The position numbers were made by a program, and so were the translations under genes. The notes beneath the pieces were generated by a model. It was given only the letters and a program-made list of their open reading frames with translations. It did not search any database and was not told the origin of the DNA. Positions 24,822 to 34,625 of a DNA stretch of 64,000 nt are shown here, piece by piece; position 1 is the first letter of the stretch; every line of letters starts with the position of its first letter. The stretch spans positions 62,001 to 126,000 of the forward strand of contig NZ_MUJY01000154.1 of the NCBI RefSeq assembly GCF_002286785.1, given 5' to 3'. Source of the DNA: Pseudomonas sp. PIC25. Lineage in GTDB: Bacteria > Pseudomonadota > Gammaproteobacteria > Pseudomonadales > Pseudomonadaceae.

Positions 24822-25301
24822 ATGCCCTCGTTCGACGTGGTGTCCGAACTGGACAAGCACGAAGTCACCAACGCCATCGACAATGCCATCAAGGAGCTGG
24901 ACCGGCGCTACGACCTGCGCGGCAAGGGCAGCTTCGAACTCAAGGACCTGACCGTCAACCTGACCGCCGAGGCCGATTTCCAGCTCGAGCAGATGGTCGA
25001 GATCCTCAAGCTCGCCCTGGTCAAGCGCAAGATCGATATCCAGTGCCTGGAGTTCAAGGATGCCTATCCGTCCGGGAAAACCGTCAAGCAGGAAGTCATC
25101 CTGCGCGAAGGTATCGACAAGGAACTGGCGAAGAAGATCGTCGCCCATATCAAGGACAGCAAACTGAAGGTCCAGGCTGCGATCCAGGGCGAGCAGGTGC
25201 GCGTCACCGGCAAGAAGCGCGACGACCTGCAGGAAGCCATCGCGCACCTGCGTGCCAAGGATTTCGGCATGCCGCTGCAGTTCAACAACTTCCGCGATTG
25301 A
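24822..25301 (+). CDS. yajQ: YajQ-family nucleotide-binding protein
   Basis: The 159-residue protein starts at ATG 24822 behind a strong GGAGG (24811-24815). It matches the YajQ/UPF0234 family throughout: [28 protein letters not shown], and the [29 protein letters not shown] tail. It has two ferredoxin-like halves. YajQ proteins bind nucleic acids or nucleotides; some plant- and animal-pathogen members bind cyclic di-GMP. The upstream open extension lacks family similarity. Confidence 0.96.
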   Translation: MPSFDVVSELDKHEVTNAIDNAIKELDRRYDLRGKGSFELKDLTVNLTAEADFQLEQMVEILKLALVKRKIDIQCLEFKDAYPSGKTVKQEVILREGIDKELAKKIVAHIKDSKLKVQAAIQGEQVRVTGKKRDDLQEAIAHLRAKDFGMPLQFNNFRD

Positions 25302-25451
25302 CCCATCCCAACGCCGGTACGGCGTCCGGCCCCTGACAGGCTGCTTCTGGCGAGGACGCACAAGCGCCGCGCTCTCCTCTGTCTGCAAAGGCCTTTCCAG
25401 CCGCCATGCATCGATCATGGCGGCCGCATTCCATTCGAAAGGAGAACTCTC

Positions 25452-26324
25452 ATGGAGCTGAACCTCGACTATCTCGTCAGCCTTTCCGAAGCCTGGCTAC
25501 CGATCGCCCTGCATTACAGCGGCCAGTTGCTGCTGGCACTAGCGACCCTGGCGATCGGCTGGTGGCTGGTCAACCGCTTGACCAACAAGGTCAGTACGCT
25601 GCTGAAGAAGCGTAGCGTCGACCAGACCCTGCACGGCTTCATCGGCAGCCTGGCCAATATCGCTCTCAAGGTGCTGCTGCTGGTCAGCGTGGCCTCGATG
25701 GTCGGCGTCGAGACGACGTCCTTCATCGCCGCCATCGGTGCGGCCGGCCTGGCCATCGGCCTGGCGCTGCAGGGCAGCCTGGCGAACTTCGCCGGCGGCG
25801 TGCTGATCCTGCTGTTCCGCCCGTTCCGAGTGGGCGACTGGATCGAGGCGCAGGGCGTGAGTGGGACGGTCGACAGCATTCAGATCTTCCACACCACGCT
25901 GAAGACTGCCGACAATAAGGTAGTGGTCGTGCCCAACGGCAGCCTGTCCAACGGCCACATCACCAACTATTCCCGCGAGGCCAAGCGCCGGGTGGATATC
26001 GTCCTGGGCATCGATTACGGCAGCGACATCAAGCTGGCGCGGCAGGTGCTCCTGGAGATCGCCAAGGATTCCCGCGTGCTGGAGGAGCCGGCACCGGTGG
26101 TGTTCGTCACCGGCCTGGGCGATAGCGCGGTGAACCTGTCGCTGCGGGTCTGGGTGGCCACCGCCGACTACTGGCCGGTGACTTTCGACTTCATCGAGCA
26201 GGCCAAGGAGCGTCTGACGGCCGCCGGCGTCGGCATTCCTTTCCCGCAGCGGGTGGTGCACCTGCAGCAGGCGGTCGGGGAACATCCGGCATCGCGCAAG
26301 CTGACCGCCGGCCAGACGGCATAA
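25452..26324 (+). CDS. mscS: Small-conductance mechanosensitive channel (MscS family)
   Basis: The 290-residue protein has three membrane helices. The third is the Gly/Ala-rich pore helix AIGAAGLAIGLALQGSLANFAGGVLILLFRPFRVGDWIE, the MscS hallmark. The cytoplasmic beta and alpha/beta cage domains follow (VVVPNGSLSNGHITNYSR; then a C-terminal region ending near residue 275). It opens under membrane tension to release osmolytes. A ribosome-binding site GAAAGGAG lies before ATG 25452. It converges with ampG; a short GC hairpin (26335-26352) spans the junction. Confidence 0.95.
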   Translation: MELNLDYLVSLSEAWLPIALHYSGQLLLALATLAIGWWLVNRLTNKVSTLLKKRSVDQTLHGFIGSLANIALKVLLLVSVASMVGVETTSFIAAIGAAGLAIGLALQGSLANFAGGVLILLFRPFRVGDWIEAQGVSGTVDSIQIFHTTLKTADNKVVVVPNGSLSNGHITNYSREAKRRVDIVLGIDYGSDIKLARQVLLEIAKDSRVLEEPAPVVFVTGLGDSAVNLSLRVWVATADYWPVTFDFIEQAKERLTAAGVGIPFPQRVVHLQQAVGEHPASRKLTAGQTA

Positions 26325-26342
26325 GAACGACGAGGCGGGCCG

Positions 26343-28139
26343 TCAGGCCCGCTCCGAGGACGCCATGGGCGCCGAACCGTTCGGTTCGGTGCGATTCCTC
26401 CGCCACTGCCAGAGAATCAGCACCAGTGTCGGTACGCCGAGCAGGGCGGTGGCGAGGAAGAACTGCGCGTAGCCGAGTTTTTCCACCATCACGCCGGAAT
26501 AGCCGCCGATCAGGCGCGGCAGGAGCAGCATGATGGAACTGAGCAGGGCGTACTGGGTGGCCGAGAACTTCAGGTTGGTCAGGCTCGACAGGTAGGCGAC
26601 GAAGGCCGCCGTGGCGAGGCCGGCGCTGAAGTTATCGCAGGAAATGGTCACCACCAGCATCGGCAGGTGCGCGCCCATGCCGGCGAGCATGAGGAACAGC
26701 AGGTTGGTCGCCGCCGAGGCCACGCCGCCGATGAACAGGATCGGCATGATGCCGAAGCGCACGATCAGCAAGCCGCCGACCCCGGCCCCGAGCAGGGTCA
26801 TGACCAGGCCGAAGAGTTTGCTGACGCTGGCGATCTGGTCCTTGGTAAAACCCATGTCGATGTAGAAGACGTTCGCCATTACCCCCATCACCGTATCCGA
26901 CATCCGATAGGTCGCCACCAGGCCGAGCAGCAGCAACGCCTGCCAGCGGTAGCGATGGATGAAGTCGTTTATCGGTGTCAGCACTGGCGCCATGCCGCCC
27001 CAGAACAGGCTGGAAATGGACAGGCCGGTGAGCAGGGTGTAAAGCAGCGCGCGCAGGAAGGCGCGGTCGTAGAGCAACAACTGCTGCAGGCTGAGTTGGC
27101 CGCGCAGCATCAGGTCCAGGTCGCTCTCGTAAAACTGGGTGACCATCGCCGGTATCGAGATCAGCAGAATGATCAGCAGCAGCACCGACAGCAACTGGTG
27201 GAAGAAACCATACTTTGCCGCCGCCGTCTTCAGTACCGGTGCCAGCCCGCCCCAGAACAGGCCGGAAGCGCAGATACAGGCCAGGGCGGTGTAAAGCAAC
27301 GCGCGCAGGAAGGCGCGGTCGTTGTACAGCAGGTCCTGGGGCGTTACGTCGCCCTTGAACATCAGCACCAGGTCGCTCTGATAGAACTGGATGAACAGGG
27401 CGGGTACGGAGATCGCCAGGACGATCACAACGAGGATCGACAGCAACTGGTGAAAGAAACCGTGCTTCGGTGGTGCCGCGTGGATATGCGGCGGAGCCGG
27501 AGGTTCGCGCATCCACAGGCTGGTAGCCAGCCCCGGTAGCATCAGCAGGGCGAACAGCAGGTAGGTGTTGGCCCAGGCAGCATGCTTGTACAACTGGTTG
27601 GTGGAGCCGAACCATTCGGCGAAATACAGCGCGCCGGCGGTGGCGAGCAGGGCGGCGACCCGGTAGCCGGCCATGTAGCTGGCAGCCAGTGCGGCCTGGC
27701 GGCTGTCTTCGGCGATCTCCAGGCGGTAGGCATCGATCGCGATGTCCTGCGTGGCCGAGGCGAAGGCCACCAGCACGGCCAGTGCTATCAGCCAGGACAA
27801 TTGCATCTGCGGGTCGAAGTTGGCCATGCCGATCAGGCCGATGGCCACCAGGCTCTGCGACAGCACCAGCCAGGAGCGCCGGCGTCCCAGCTTACCGAGC
27901 AACGGCAGCCGCCATTGGTCGAGCATCGGCGCCCAAACCCATTTGAAGGCATAAGCCAGGCCGATCAGGCTGGCGAACCCGATGGTCTCCCGCGCGACCC
28001 CGGCTTCGCGGAGCCAGACCGACAGGGTGGAAAACACCAGCATGTAGGGAAGGCCGGCGGCAAAACCCAGGAGAAGCAGGGCCAGGGTGGCAGGGCTGGC
28101 GTAGGCGGCGACTGCATCGCGCCAGGTACGACGGGTCAT
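26343..28139 (-). CDS. ampG: AmpG muropeptide permease with internal tandem duplication
   Basis: AmpG imports GlcNAc-anhydroMurNAc peptides for wall recycling and so controls AmpR-driven beta-lactamase induction. It belongs to the MFS superfamily. The 598-residue protein starts at ATG 28139; the upstream open frame is not family-like. N-terminal MFS segments (GFAAGLPYMLVFSTLSVWLREAG; SATQDIAIDAYRLE) are clear. Two consecutive 84-residue units, at 27216-27467 and 26964-27215, both begin K-GFFHQLLS and end FWGG-APVL; about 50 of 84 positions are identical. This explains the ~100 extra residues over the E. coli protein (491). As I recall P. aeruginosa AmpG is also long (594), so the duplication is probably older than this strain. 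Confidence 0.95.
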   Translation of the reverse strand: MTRRTWRDAVAAYASPATLALLLLGFAAGLPYMLVFSTLSVWLREAGVARETIGFASLIGLAYAFKWVWAPMLDQWRLPLLGKLGRRRSWLVLSQSLVAIGLIGMANFDPQMQLSWLIALAVLVAFASATQDIAIDAYRLEIAEDSRQAALAASYMAGYRVAALLATAGALYFAEWFGSTNQLYKHAAWANTYLLFALLMLPGLATSLWMREPPAPPHIHAAPPKHGFFHQLLSILVVIVLAISVPALFIQFYQSDLVLMFKGDVTPQDLLYNDRAFLRALLYTALACICASGLFWGGLAPVLKTAAAKYGFFHQLLSVLLLIILLISIPAMVTQFYESDLDLMLRGQLSLQQLLLYDRAFLRALLYTLLTGLSISSLFWGGMAPVLTPINDFIHRYRWQALLLLGLVATYRMSDTVMGVMANVFYIDMGFTKDQIASVSKLFGLVMTLLGAGVGGLLIVRFGIMPILFIGGVASAATNLLFLMLAGMGAHLPMLVVTISCDNFSAGLATAAFVAYLSSLTNLKFSATQYALLSSIMLLLPRLIGGYSGVMVEKLGYAQFFLATALLGVPTLVLILWQWRRNRTEPNGSAPMASSERA

Positions 28140-28232
28140 GTACGGGAGCCTGTGTTCAACACCGTTAGCAGCGGTTCCTGGGTGTGGCAGGCAAGGCACG
28201 TTGCGGCGCCATTGCGTGGTAAAGCGCGCACT

Positions 28233-28628
28233 CTAACCGCTGTGCTCCATCGGACGCCAGCCGTGCCGACGGATATCCACACGATCGTTGTGGATCGTCA
28301 CGCCCTCCGCCCGCAAGCGTGCCCGCTGTTCGTGGCCCGAAGCCGTGCCGGCTGGCAGACTGAGGCGCCCGCCGGCACCAAGCACGCGGTGCCAGGGCAG
28401 ACTGGTGCCTTCCGGCAACTGCGAGAGCGTGCGACCGACCCAGCGTGCCGCGCGCCCGAGCCCGGCCAGTTCGGCGAGCTGGCCGTAGCTGACCACCTTG
28501 CCCGATGGCACCTGGCTCAAGGTCAGGTAAAGCGCTTCGCGCCTCGCCTCGGCACTTTCCGGCGGCGAAGCGGGCCAGACGGGCGCTGCAGTCCGTTCCT
28601 CCCGCTGGTCTTCTGCGTCATCGATCAT
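28233..28628 (-). CDS. Alkyltransferase-like protein (ATL), not an active methyltransferase
   Basis: The 131-residue protein is the DNA-binding half of the O6-alkylguanine-DNA alkyltransferase fold: LTLSQVPSGKVVSYGQLAELAGLGRAARWVGRTLSQLP, then LPWHRVLGAGGRLSLP. The active-site cysteine of the PCHRV motif is tryptophan here (PWHRV), which is the mark of ATL proteins such as E. coli YbaZ/Atl. These bind O6-alkylguanine and hand it to nucleotide excision repair. ATG 28628 is chosen because residues upstream are not family-like; a start at 28751 would add 41 residues. Databases often label it 'methyltransferase', which the sequence does not support. Confidence 0.87.
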   Translation of the reverse strand: MIDDAEDQREERTAAPVWPASPPESAEARREALYLTLSQVPSGKVVSYGQLAELAGLGRAARWVGRTLSQLPEGTSLPWHRVLGAGGRLSLPAGTASGHEQRARLRAEGVTIHNDRVDIRRHGWRPMEHSG

Positions 28629-28771
28629 GCTGCTGCGTGTCCTGTCTCGGTATGCCGTTCTGCCGCCGTAACCTGGGTCGTACGCCGCCAACCGATCGGC
28701 GTTGGCCGTGGCGAACAGGCGGAGCGCGTTGGTCGACTGATCTGAACTCACGGAAAAACTGCTGGTCAGTC

Positions 28772-28799
28772 TTGCTCAGTCGCCGGGCTTGCGGATAAT
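28772..28799 (+). promoter_or_regulatory. Possible promoter of the DUF481 gene
   Basis: TTGCTC (28772-28777) and GATAAT (28794-28799) are separated by 16 bases, about 36 bases before ATG 28836. The -10 matches at five of six positions and the -35 keeps TTG. Inferred from sequence only. Confidence 0.45.
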
Positions 28800-28835
28800 G
28801 CCCGGTTTTTCGAATTCTGAGTGCCATTGCCGCCT

Positions 28836-29840
28836 ATGTTGTCCAGAACTCTGCTGTGTATAGCTCTTACCGCCGCCTCGGCGTCCGCTATCGCCGATAC
28901 CGTATGGTTGAAGAACGGTGACCGCCTGACCGGCAAGATCAAGGTCTTCGACGGGAGCCGCTTGGTCCTCGAGACCGATTACGGCGGCTCCATCCCCCTC
29001 GACTGGAAGAAGGTCGCGACGCTGGAAAGCAACCAGCAATTGCTGATCAAGGAGGACGATGTCACCGGCGAGCGTGCCAAGGCGTTGAAGCCGGCGGAAG
29101 AGGGCAAGGTTATCCTGGCCAACGGCGACCAGCCGAAGACCGTGGAACTGGCCAGTATCGCTCAGATCATCCGGCCCAAGCCGGTGGTGGAAGACCTGAC
29201 CTGGACCGGTAATGTCGACGTGTCCATGGACTACAAGCGGGCCGAGTCCGATACCGACGACTACGACATCGATTTCAAGACCAAGGCGCGCCACGGCCGC
29301 TGGCGGCATAACGCCAAGGGCGAATACAACCGCGAATTCCAGGACGACGTGAAGAGCACGGACAACTGGGAAGCGGAATATGCCCTCGACCGCTTCCTCG
29401 ACGAGCATTGGTTCTGGCAGGGCCGCTTCGACTACAAGCGCGACAAGATCGAAGACCTGCGCCGCCAGCGCACATTGGGTACCGGTCCCGGCTACCAGTT
29501 CTGGGACAACGAGCTGGGCGCGTTCTCCCTGGCGTCGCTGATCAACCGTGCGGATTATGAGTACGCCGACGGCGAGAAGGACAACTTCTACTCCCTGGCA
29601 GTGAAGTGGGACTACAACCGCTACCTGATCGGAAAGACGATCGAGATTTTCAGCAACGGCGAAGTGGGCAAGCCGCTGGGCGGCGTCGCCGATTATTCGC
29701 TGGATGCCGAGGCCGGGCTGCGCTACAAGGTGACCGACTGGGCGTCGATGAACATGAAGGTGGAAAAGGACATGGTCAGCGGCTCGGACGGCGATCTCGA
29801 CGAGACCCGCTATTCCCTGGGCTTTGGCGTCGGCTGGTAA
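28836..29840 (+). CDS. DUF481 outer-membrane-type protein
   Basis: From ATG 28836 the 334-residue protein has a signal peptide (MLSRTLLCIALTAASASAIA, cut near ADT). A small N-terminal domain (TVWLKNGDRLTGKIKVFDG, about 25-115) is followed by a beta-rich DUF481/YdiY domain with alternating aromatic strands ending in FGVGW, as in outer-membrane barrels. It probably sits in the outer membrane; function is unknown. GTG 28821 is an alternative start giving five more residues, but ATG 28836 leaves the better signal peptide. It is closed by a bidirectional terminator shared with the next, convergent gene. Confidence 0.8.
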   Translation: MLSRTLLCIALTAASASAIADTVWLKNGDRLTGKIKVFDGSRLVLETDYGGSIPLDWKKVATLESNQQLLIKEDDVTGERAKALKPAEEGKVILANGDQPKTVELASIAQIIRPKPVVEDLTWTGNVDVSMDYKRAESDTDDYDIDFKTKARHGRWRHNAKGEYNREFQDDVKSTDNWEAEYALDRFLDEHWFWQGRFDYKRDKIEDLRRQRTLGTGPGYQFWDNELGAFSLASLINRADYEYADGEKDNFYSLAVKWDYNRYLIGKTIEIFSNGEVGKPLGGVADYSLDAEAGLRYKVTDWASMNMKVEKDMVSGSDGDLDETRYSLGFGVGW

Positions 29841-29850
29841 TTTCGCCGCC

Positions 29851-29894
29851 AGAAAGAAAAAGGCTCCGCGGCAATGGCCGCGGAGCCTTTTTTA
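29851..29894. terminator. Bidirectional Rho-independent terminator
   Basis: An 11-base perfect stem (GGCTCCGCGGC / GCCGCGGAGCC, loop AATG) is followed by TTTTTT on the plus strand and preceded by AAAGAAAAA, so it can serve both the DUF481 gene and the convergent SDR gene. Confidence 0.92.
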
Positions 29895-29914
29895 TTGTCG
29901 ACCTTGATGACACC

Positions 29915-30673
29915 TTACAGGCGCAGGCCGCCGTCCAGTTCGAGGATGCGACCGGTGTAATAGTCGTTCTCGAAGATGTAGGCCACGGAGTGGGCGATTT
30001 CGGTAGGTTTGCCCATGCGCCGCAGCGGAATGCCGGAAGTCATTTTCTCCAGGGCTTCGGGCTTCATGCTGGCGGTCATTTCGGTCTCGATGAACCCCGG
30101 AGCGACGCCGGCCACGCGGATGCCGTAGCGCGCCAGCTCCTTGGCCCAGACCACGGTGTCGGCGGCCACACCAGCCTTCGCGGCGGAGTAGTTGGCCTGG
30201 CCCATGTTGCCGGCACGGGAAATGGAGGAAATGTTGACGATCGCGCCCTGGTTCTTCAGCTCGATCATCTTCGCCGCCACTTCGCGGGTGCAGAGGAACA
30301 CGCCGGTCAGGTTGACATCGATTACCGCCTGCCATTGAGCCAGACTCAGCTTGGTCATCTCGCCGTCCTTCACCTTGACGGTGAGGCCGTCACGCAGGAT
30401 GCCGGCGTTGTTGACCAGGCCGTTGATGGCGCCGAAGTCCTCGGCGATACGGGCCACGGTGTCCACCACCTGCTCTTCGTTGGCAACGTTGCACAGATAG
30501 GCGCGCGCCTCGGTGCCCAGTGCCTTACAGGCCGCCACGGCCTGGTCGAGCTTCTCCTGGTTGAGGTCCACCAGCGCCAGCCTCGCGCCTTTGGCGGCCA
30601 GGTATTCGCCCATTGCGCGGCCCAGGCCCTGGCAGCCGCCGGTGATAATGATGACCTTGTCTTTCAATTCCAT
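29915..30673 (-). CDS. SDR-family oxidoreductase (FabG-like)
   Basis: The 252-residue protein is a classical short-chain dehydrogenase. It has the cofactor loop TGGCQGLGRAMG at residues 11-22, NNAG in LVNNAGILRD, the catalytic Ser in ISSISRAGNMGQ, and YSAAK with active Tyr and Lys. DLN and the acidic residue after beta-2 (ALVDLNQ) suggest NAD preference. Its substrate is unknown; it resembles 3-oxoacyl-ACP reductases. ATG 30673 follows a strong GAGGGGAT. A neighbouring HugZ-like gene diverges from it. Confidence 0.9.
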   Translation of the reverse strand: MELKDKVIIITGGCQGLGRAMGEYLAAKGARLALVDLNQEKLDQAVAACKALGTEARAYLCNVANEEQVVDTVARIAEDFGAINGLVNNAGILRDGLTVKVKDGEMTKLSLAQWQAVIDVNLTGVFLCTREVAAKMIELKNQGAIVNISSISRAGNMGQANYSAAKAGVAADTVVWAKELARYGIRVAGVAPGFIETEMTASMKPEALEKMTSGIPLRRMGKPTEIAHSVAYIFENDYYTGRILELDGGLRL

Positions 30674-30779
30674 AGCAAATCCCCTCAAAGTATCGGCTGG
30701 TCCCCCTCGTTGGCGCCGCGGACCGCAATGCGGGGCGCCCGTCCGTTTTTAGACCGGATTCTTTACAAGGAGTCAGATA

Positions 30780-31505
30780 GTGAGCGTGAAAGCGGCCAAG
30801 CATGCCCGAGAATTGCTGCTCAAGGAATACCGTGGCGTGCTATCCACCCATTCAAAGGCCATGCCGGGTTTCCCTTTCGGATCGGTGGTGCCTTATTGCC
30901 TTGACGAAAGGGGTTGGCCGCTGATCCTGATCAGCCGTATCGCCCAGCACACCCACAACCTGCAGAAGGAGCCGAAATGCTCGCTGCTGGTGGGCGAGCG
31001 GGGCGCCGAAGACGTCCAGGCTGCCGGGCGTCTGACCCTGCTCGCCGAAGCGCGGCAATTGGACGATCCGGCCGCCATCGAGGCCGCCGCGGCGCGTTAC
31101 TACCGCTATTTCCCCGGCTCGCGCGATTACCACAAGGCCCACGACTTCGATTTCTGGGTGCTGGAGCCCGTGCGCTGGCGCTACATCGGCGGTTTCGGCG
31201 CGATCCACTGGCTCGACGAGGTGGCTTTGGCCAATCCGTTCGTCGGCGAGTCCGAGACCGGCATGGTCGAACATATGAACGCCGACCATGCCAACGCCAT
31301 TGCCCATTACGTGGAGCTGGCCGGACTACCGACAGGAGAGACCGCCGAGCTGGCCGGCATCGACAGCGAAGGTTTTCACCTGCGTATCGGCCAAGCGCTC
31401 TATTGGTTGGCTTTCCCCCAGCCGTGCATCAATCCCGGTGCGGTACGCCAGGCGCTGGTCGCCCTGGCGCGTGCCGAGCGTTGGCCGACGGCCGAGGAGG
31501 CCTGA
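30780..31505 (+). CDS. HugZ-like pyridoxamine-oxidase-fold protein with DUF2470
   Basis: The 241-residue protein starts at GTG 30780 after CAAGGAG. The first ~150 residues are a split beta-barrel flavin/haem-binding domain (ELLLKEYRGVLSTHSKAMPGFPFGSVVPYCLDE; LISRIAQHTHNLQ; CSLLVGE), and residues about 160-235 are DUF2470 (MVEHMNADHANAIAHYVE). HugZ members degrade haem; others have lost it. The haem ligand cannot be assigned with certainty. It diverges from the SDR gene. Confidence 0.82.
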   Translation: MSVKAAKHARELLLKEYRGVLSTHSKAMPGFPFGSVVPYCLDERGWPLILISRIAQHTHNLQKEPKCSLLVGERGAEDVQAAGRLTLLAEARQLDDPAAIEAAAARYYRYFPGSRDYHKAHDFDFWVLEPVRWRYIGGFGAIHWLDEVALANPFVGESETGMVEHMNADHANAIAHYVELAGLPTGETAELAGIDSEGFHLRIGQALYWLAFPQPCINPGAVRQALVALARAERWPTAEEA

Positions 31506-31631
31506 GCCGGGCTCGCCGCCGGATCGTCGAAGCATCCGGTTACAGCTCGTTGCTGCTGTGGGGTTGAATTGGTCCCGCAGCGGCGTCAACTAACGGTTAT
31601 CGGAAGCCGTTCTTCCGCCAAGGAACCCTCG

Positions 31632-32093
31632 ATGCGTGCTTTTCTTTTCCTGCTGTTGCTGTTCCCGCTGCTCGAACTCGCGGTACTGATCAAGGTCGGC
31701 AGCGCCATCGGCGTGCTGCCCACGCTGCTGTTGATCGTCTTCACCGCCATCCTCGGCAGTGTCCTGTTGCGTGTCGCCGGATTGTCCACCGCGTGGCGCG
31801 CCCGTGAGCGCCTGGCTCGTGGCGAGCTGCCGGAGCAGGAGATGCTCGAAGGCCTGCTGATCGCCGTGGGCGGTGGCCTGTTGCTGCTGCCGGGCTTCAT
31901 CAGCGATATCTTCGGCCTGCTCTGCCTGTTCCCCTTTACCCGCCGTCTGATCGTCGCCAATCTGCGCAAGCGCGTCGAAGAGCAGGCCCTGCGCCAGCGC
32001 GCCTTCGCCGATGATCTGGCGGCCAGCCAGGGCCGGCCGGGAGTCGGTCGGCCGAACGTGATCGAAGGCGAATACGAGCGCCGGGATCGCTGA
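31632..32093 (+). CDS. fxsA: FxsA-family cytoplasmic membrane protein
   Basis: The 153-residue protein starts at ATG 31632 behind AAGGAACC. Its hydrophobic N-terminus and the FPLLELAVLIKVGSAIG and AILGSVLLRVAGLSTAWRARERLARGELPEQEMLEGLLIAVGGGLLLLPGFISDI segments are typical of FxsA (suppressor of F exclusion of phage T7 when overproduced). There are about three or four membrane helices and a basic cytoplasmic tail. Physiological role is unknown. It precedes groES by 240 bases, as it does in other pseudomonads. Confidence 0.9.
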   Translation: MRAFLFLLLLFPLLELAVLIKVGSAIGVLPTLLLIVFTAILGSVLLRVAGLSTAWRARERLARGELPEQEMLEGLLIAVGGGLLLLPGFISDIFGLLCLFPFTRRLIVANLRKRVEEQALRQRAFADDLAASQGRPGVGRPNVIEGEYERRDR

Positions 32094-32161
32094 GTGCAGT
32101 GGTAGCGCTGGCTAAAAACGCCGGCAATCCACCGACTTGCGCAAATTTTTTCAGTCGTCCC

Positions 32162-32187
32162 CTTGAAATGCTCTTGGCCGCCCTTAT
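32162..32187 (+). promoter_or_regulatory. Sigma-32 heat-shock-type promoter of groES-groEL
   Basis: CTTGAAA (32162-32168) followed after 12 bases by CCCTTAT (32181-32187) matches the sigma-32 pattern (CTTGAA near -35, CCCCAT-like -10), about 150 bases before groES. No CIRCE inverted repeat was seen, which fits pseudomonads, where groESL is RpoH-controlled. Confidence 0.7.
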
Positions 32188-32333
32188 GTAGCGGTCACCG
32201 CAAGGTCCCTGTCGCATCGGCAGGCTGTCTTCTGCGGCTCGCTCAGCGGGCCGTAACCGGCAATGCCGGATTTGCTAACCCGCCGGTGGGCTCCACCGGA
32301 AGCTGGAAATCACTTAACTAGGAGAGATCGACA

Positions 32334-32627
32334 ATGAAGCTTCGTCCTCTGCATGACCGCGTCGTCATTCGTCGCAGCGAAGAAGAAACCAAGACCGCGG
32401 GCGGCATCGTCCTGCCGGGTTCCGCTGCCGAAAAACCGAACCGTGGCGAAGTCGTCGCCGTCGGCACCGGTCGCGTGCTGGACAACGGCGAAGTGCGTCC
32501 GCTGGCCGTGAAAGTCGGCGACCAGGTGGTATTCGGTCCGTACTCCGGCAGCAACACCATCAAGGTTGACGGCGAAGACCTGCTGGTGATGGGCGAGAAC
32601 GAAATTCTCGCTGTCATCGAAGCCTGA
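32334..32627 (+). CDS. groES: Co-chaperonin GroES
   Basis: The 97-residue protein has the full GroES pattern, from [14 protein letters not shown] through the mobile-loop region ([27 protein letters not shown]) to [19 protein letters not shown]. Seven copies cap the GroEL ring. ATG 32334 follows a GAGAG-type ribosome-binding site (TAGGAGAGATCGACA). groEL follows 43 bases later on the same transcript. Confidence 0.99.
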   Translation: MKLRPLHDRVVIRRSEEETKTAGGIVLPGSAAEKPNRGEVVAVGTGRVLDNGEVRPLAVKVGDQVVFGPYSGSNTIKVDGEDLLVMGENEILAVIEA

Positions 32628-32658
32628 TTTCCGCCCTCCGCATAACCTAACGAATTGA

Positions 32659-34311
<1,653 letters not shown>

Positions 34312-34340
34312 GCCGCCCGGTCTTCGTACCGAAACGAAGA

Positions 34341-34366
34341 AGCCCCGCCTTGTGCGGGGCTTTTTC
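34341..34366 (+). terminator. Rho-independent terminator after groEL
   Basis: AGCCCCGC pairs with GCGGGGCT across a five-base loop and is followed by a run of five T. It ends the groES-groEL transcript. Confidence 0.93.
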
Positions 34367-34406
34367 ATGGGCGTTGATTTTTTAGTGGGTATGGAATGGA
34401 TTTTTT

Positions 34407-34467
34407 GTAGGAGCGAATTCATTCGCAATCAGAGCCTGACGATGCTCCGTTATCGCGACGCTCCCAC
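34407..34467. repeat. REP doublet (REPIN-like) after groEL
   Basis: GTAGGAGCGAATTCATTCGC (34407-34426) faces an inverted partner ending GCGACGCTCCCAC (reverse complement GTGGGAGCGTCGC), 61 bases in all. This is the layout of Pseudomonas REP doublets, which form hairpins and are spread by a RAYT transposase. A similar single unit, GTGGGGGCGAATTCATTCGC, occurs near 60592. The rest of the 314-base spacer between groEL and the PAP2 gene (34312-34625) holds only the groEL terminator; I saw no gene in it. Confidence 0.7.
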
Positions 34468-34625
34468 TGTCCGGGCATAGATTTCGGCCAGGGTGCGCCA
34501 GCCGCTTACCGACTGCCAAGGCGTTCGATCGAGGTACACGACTCAACACAAGCGTCGTCCAGGTAGCGGGATAGATGTGGAAAAAGACCCGCAGGCAGGG
34601 GCCGCCTGCGGGGTGGACGAGGAGA

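Noticed and set aside
26335-26352. A GCGGGCC/GGCCCGC hairpin at the mscS-ampG junction.
   Set aside because: It is short and has no T run, and it partly overlaps the ampG stop, so it is mentioned only in the mscS entry.
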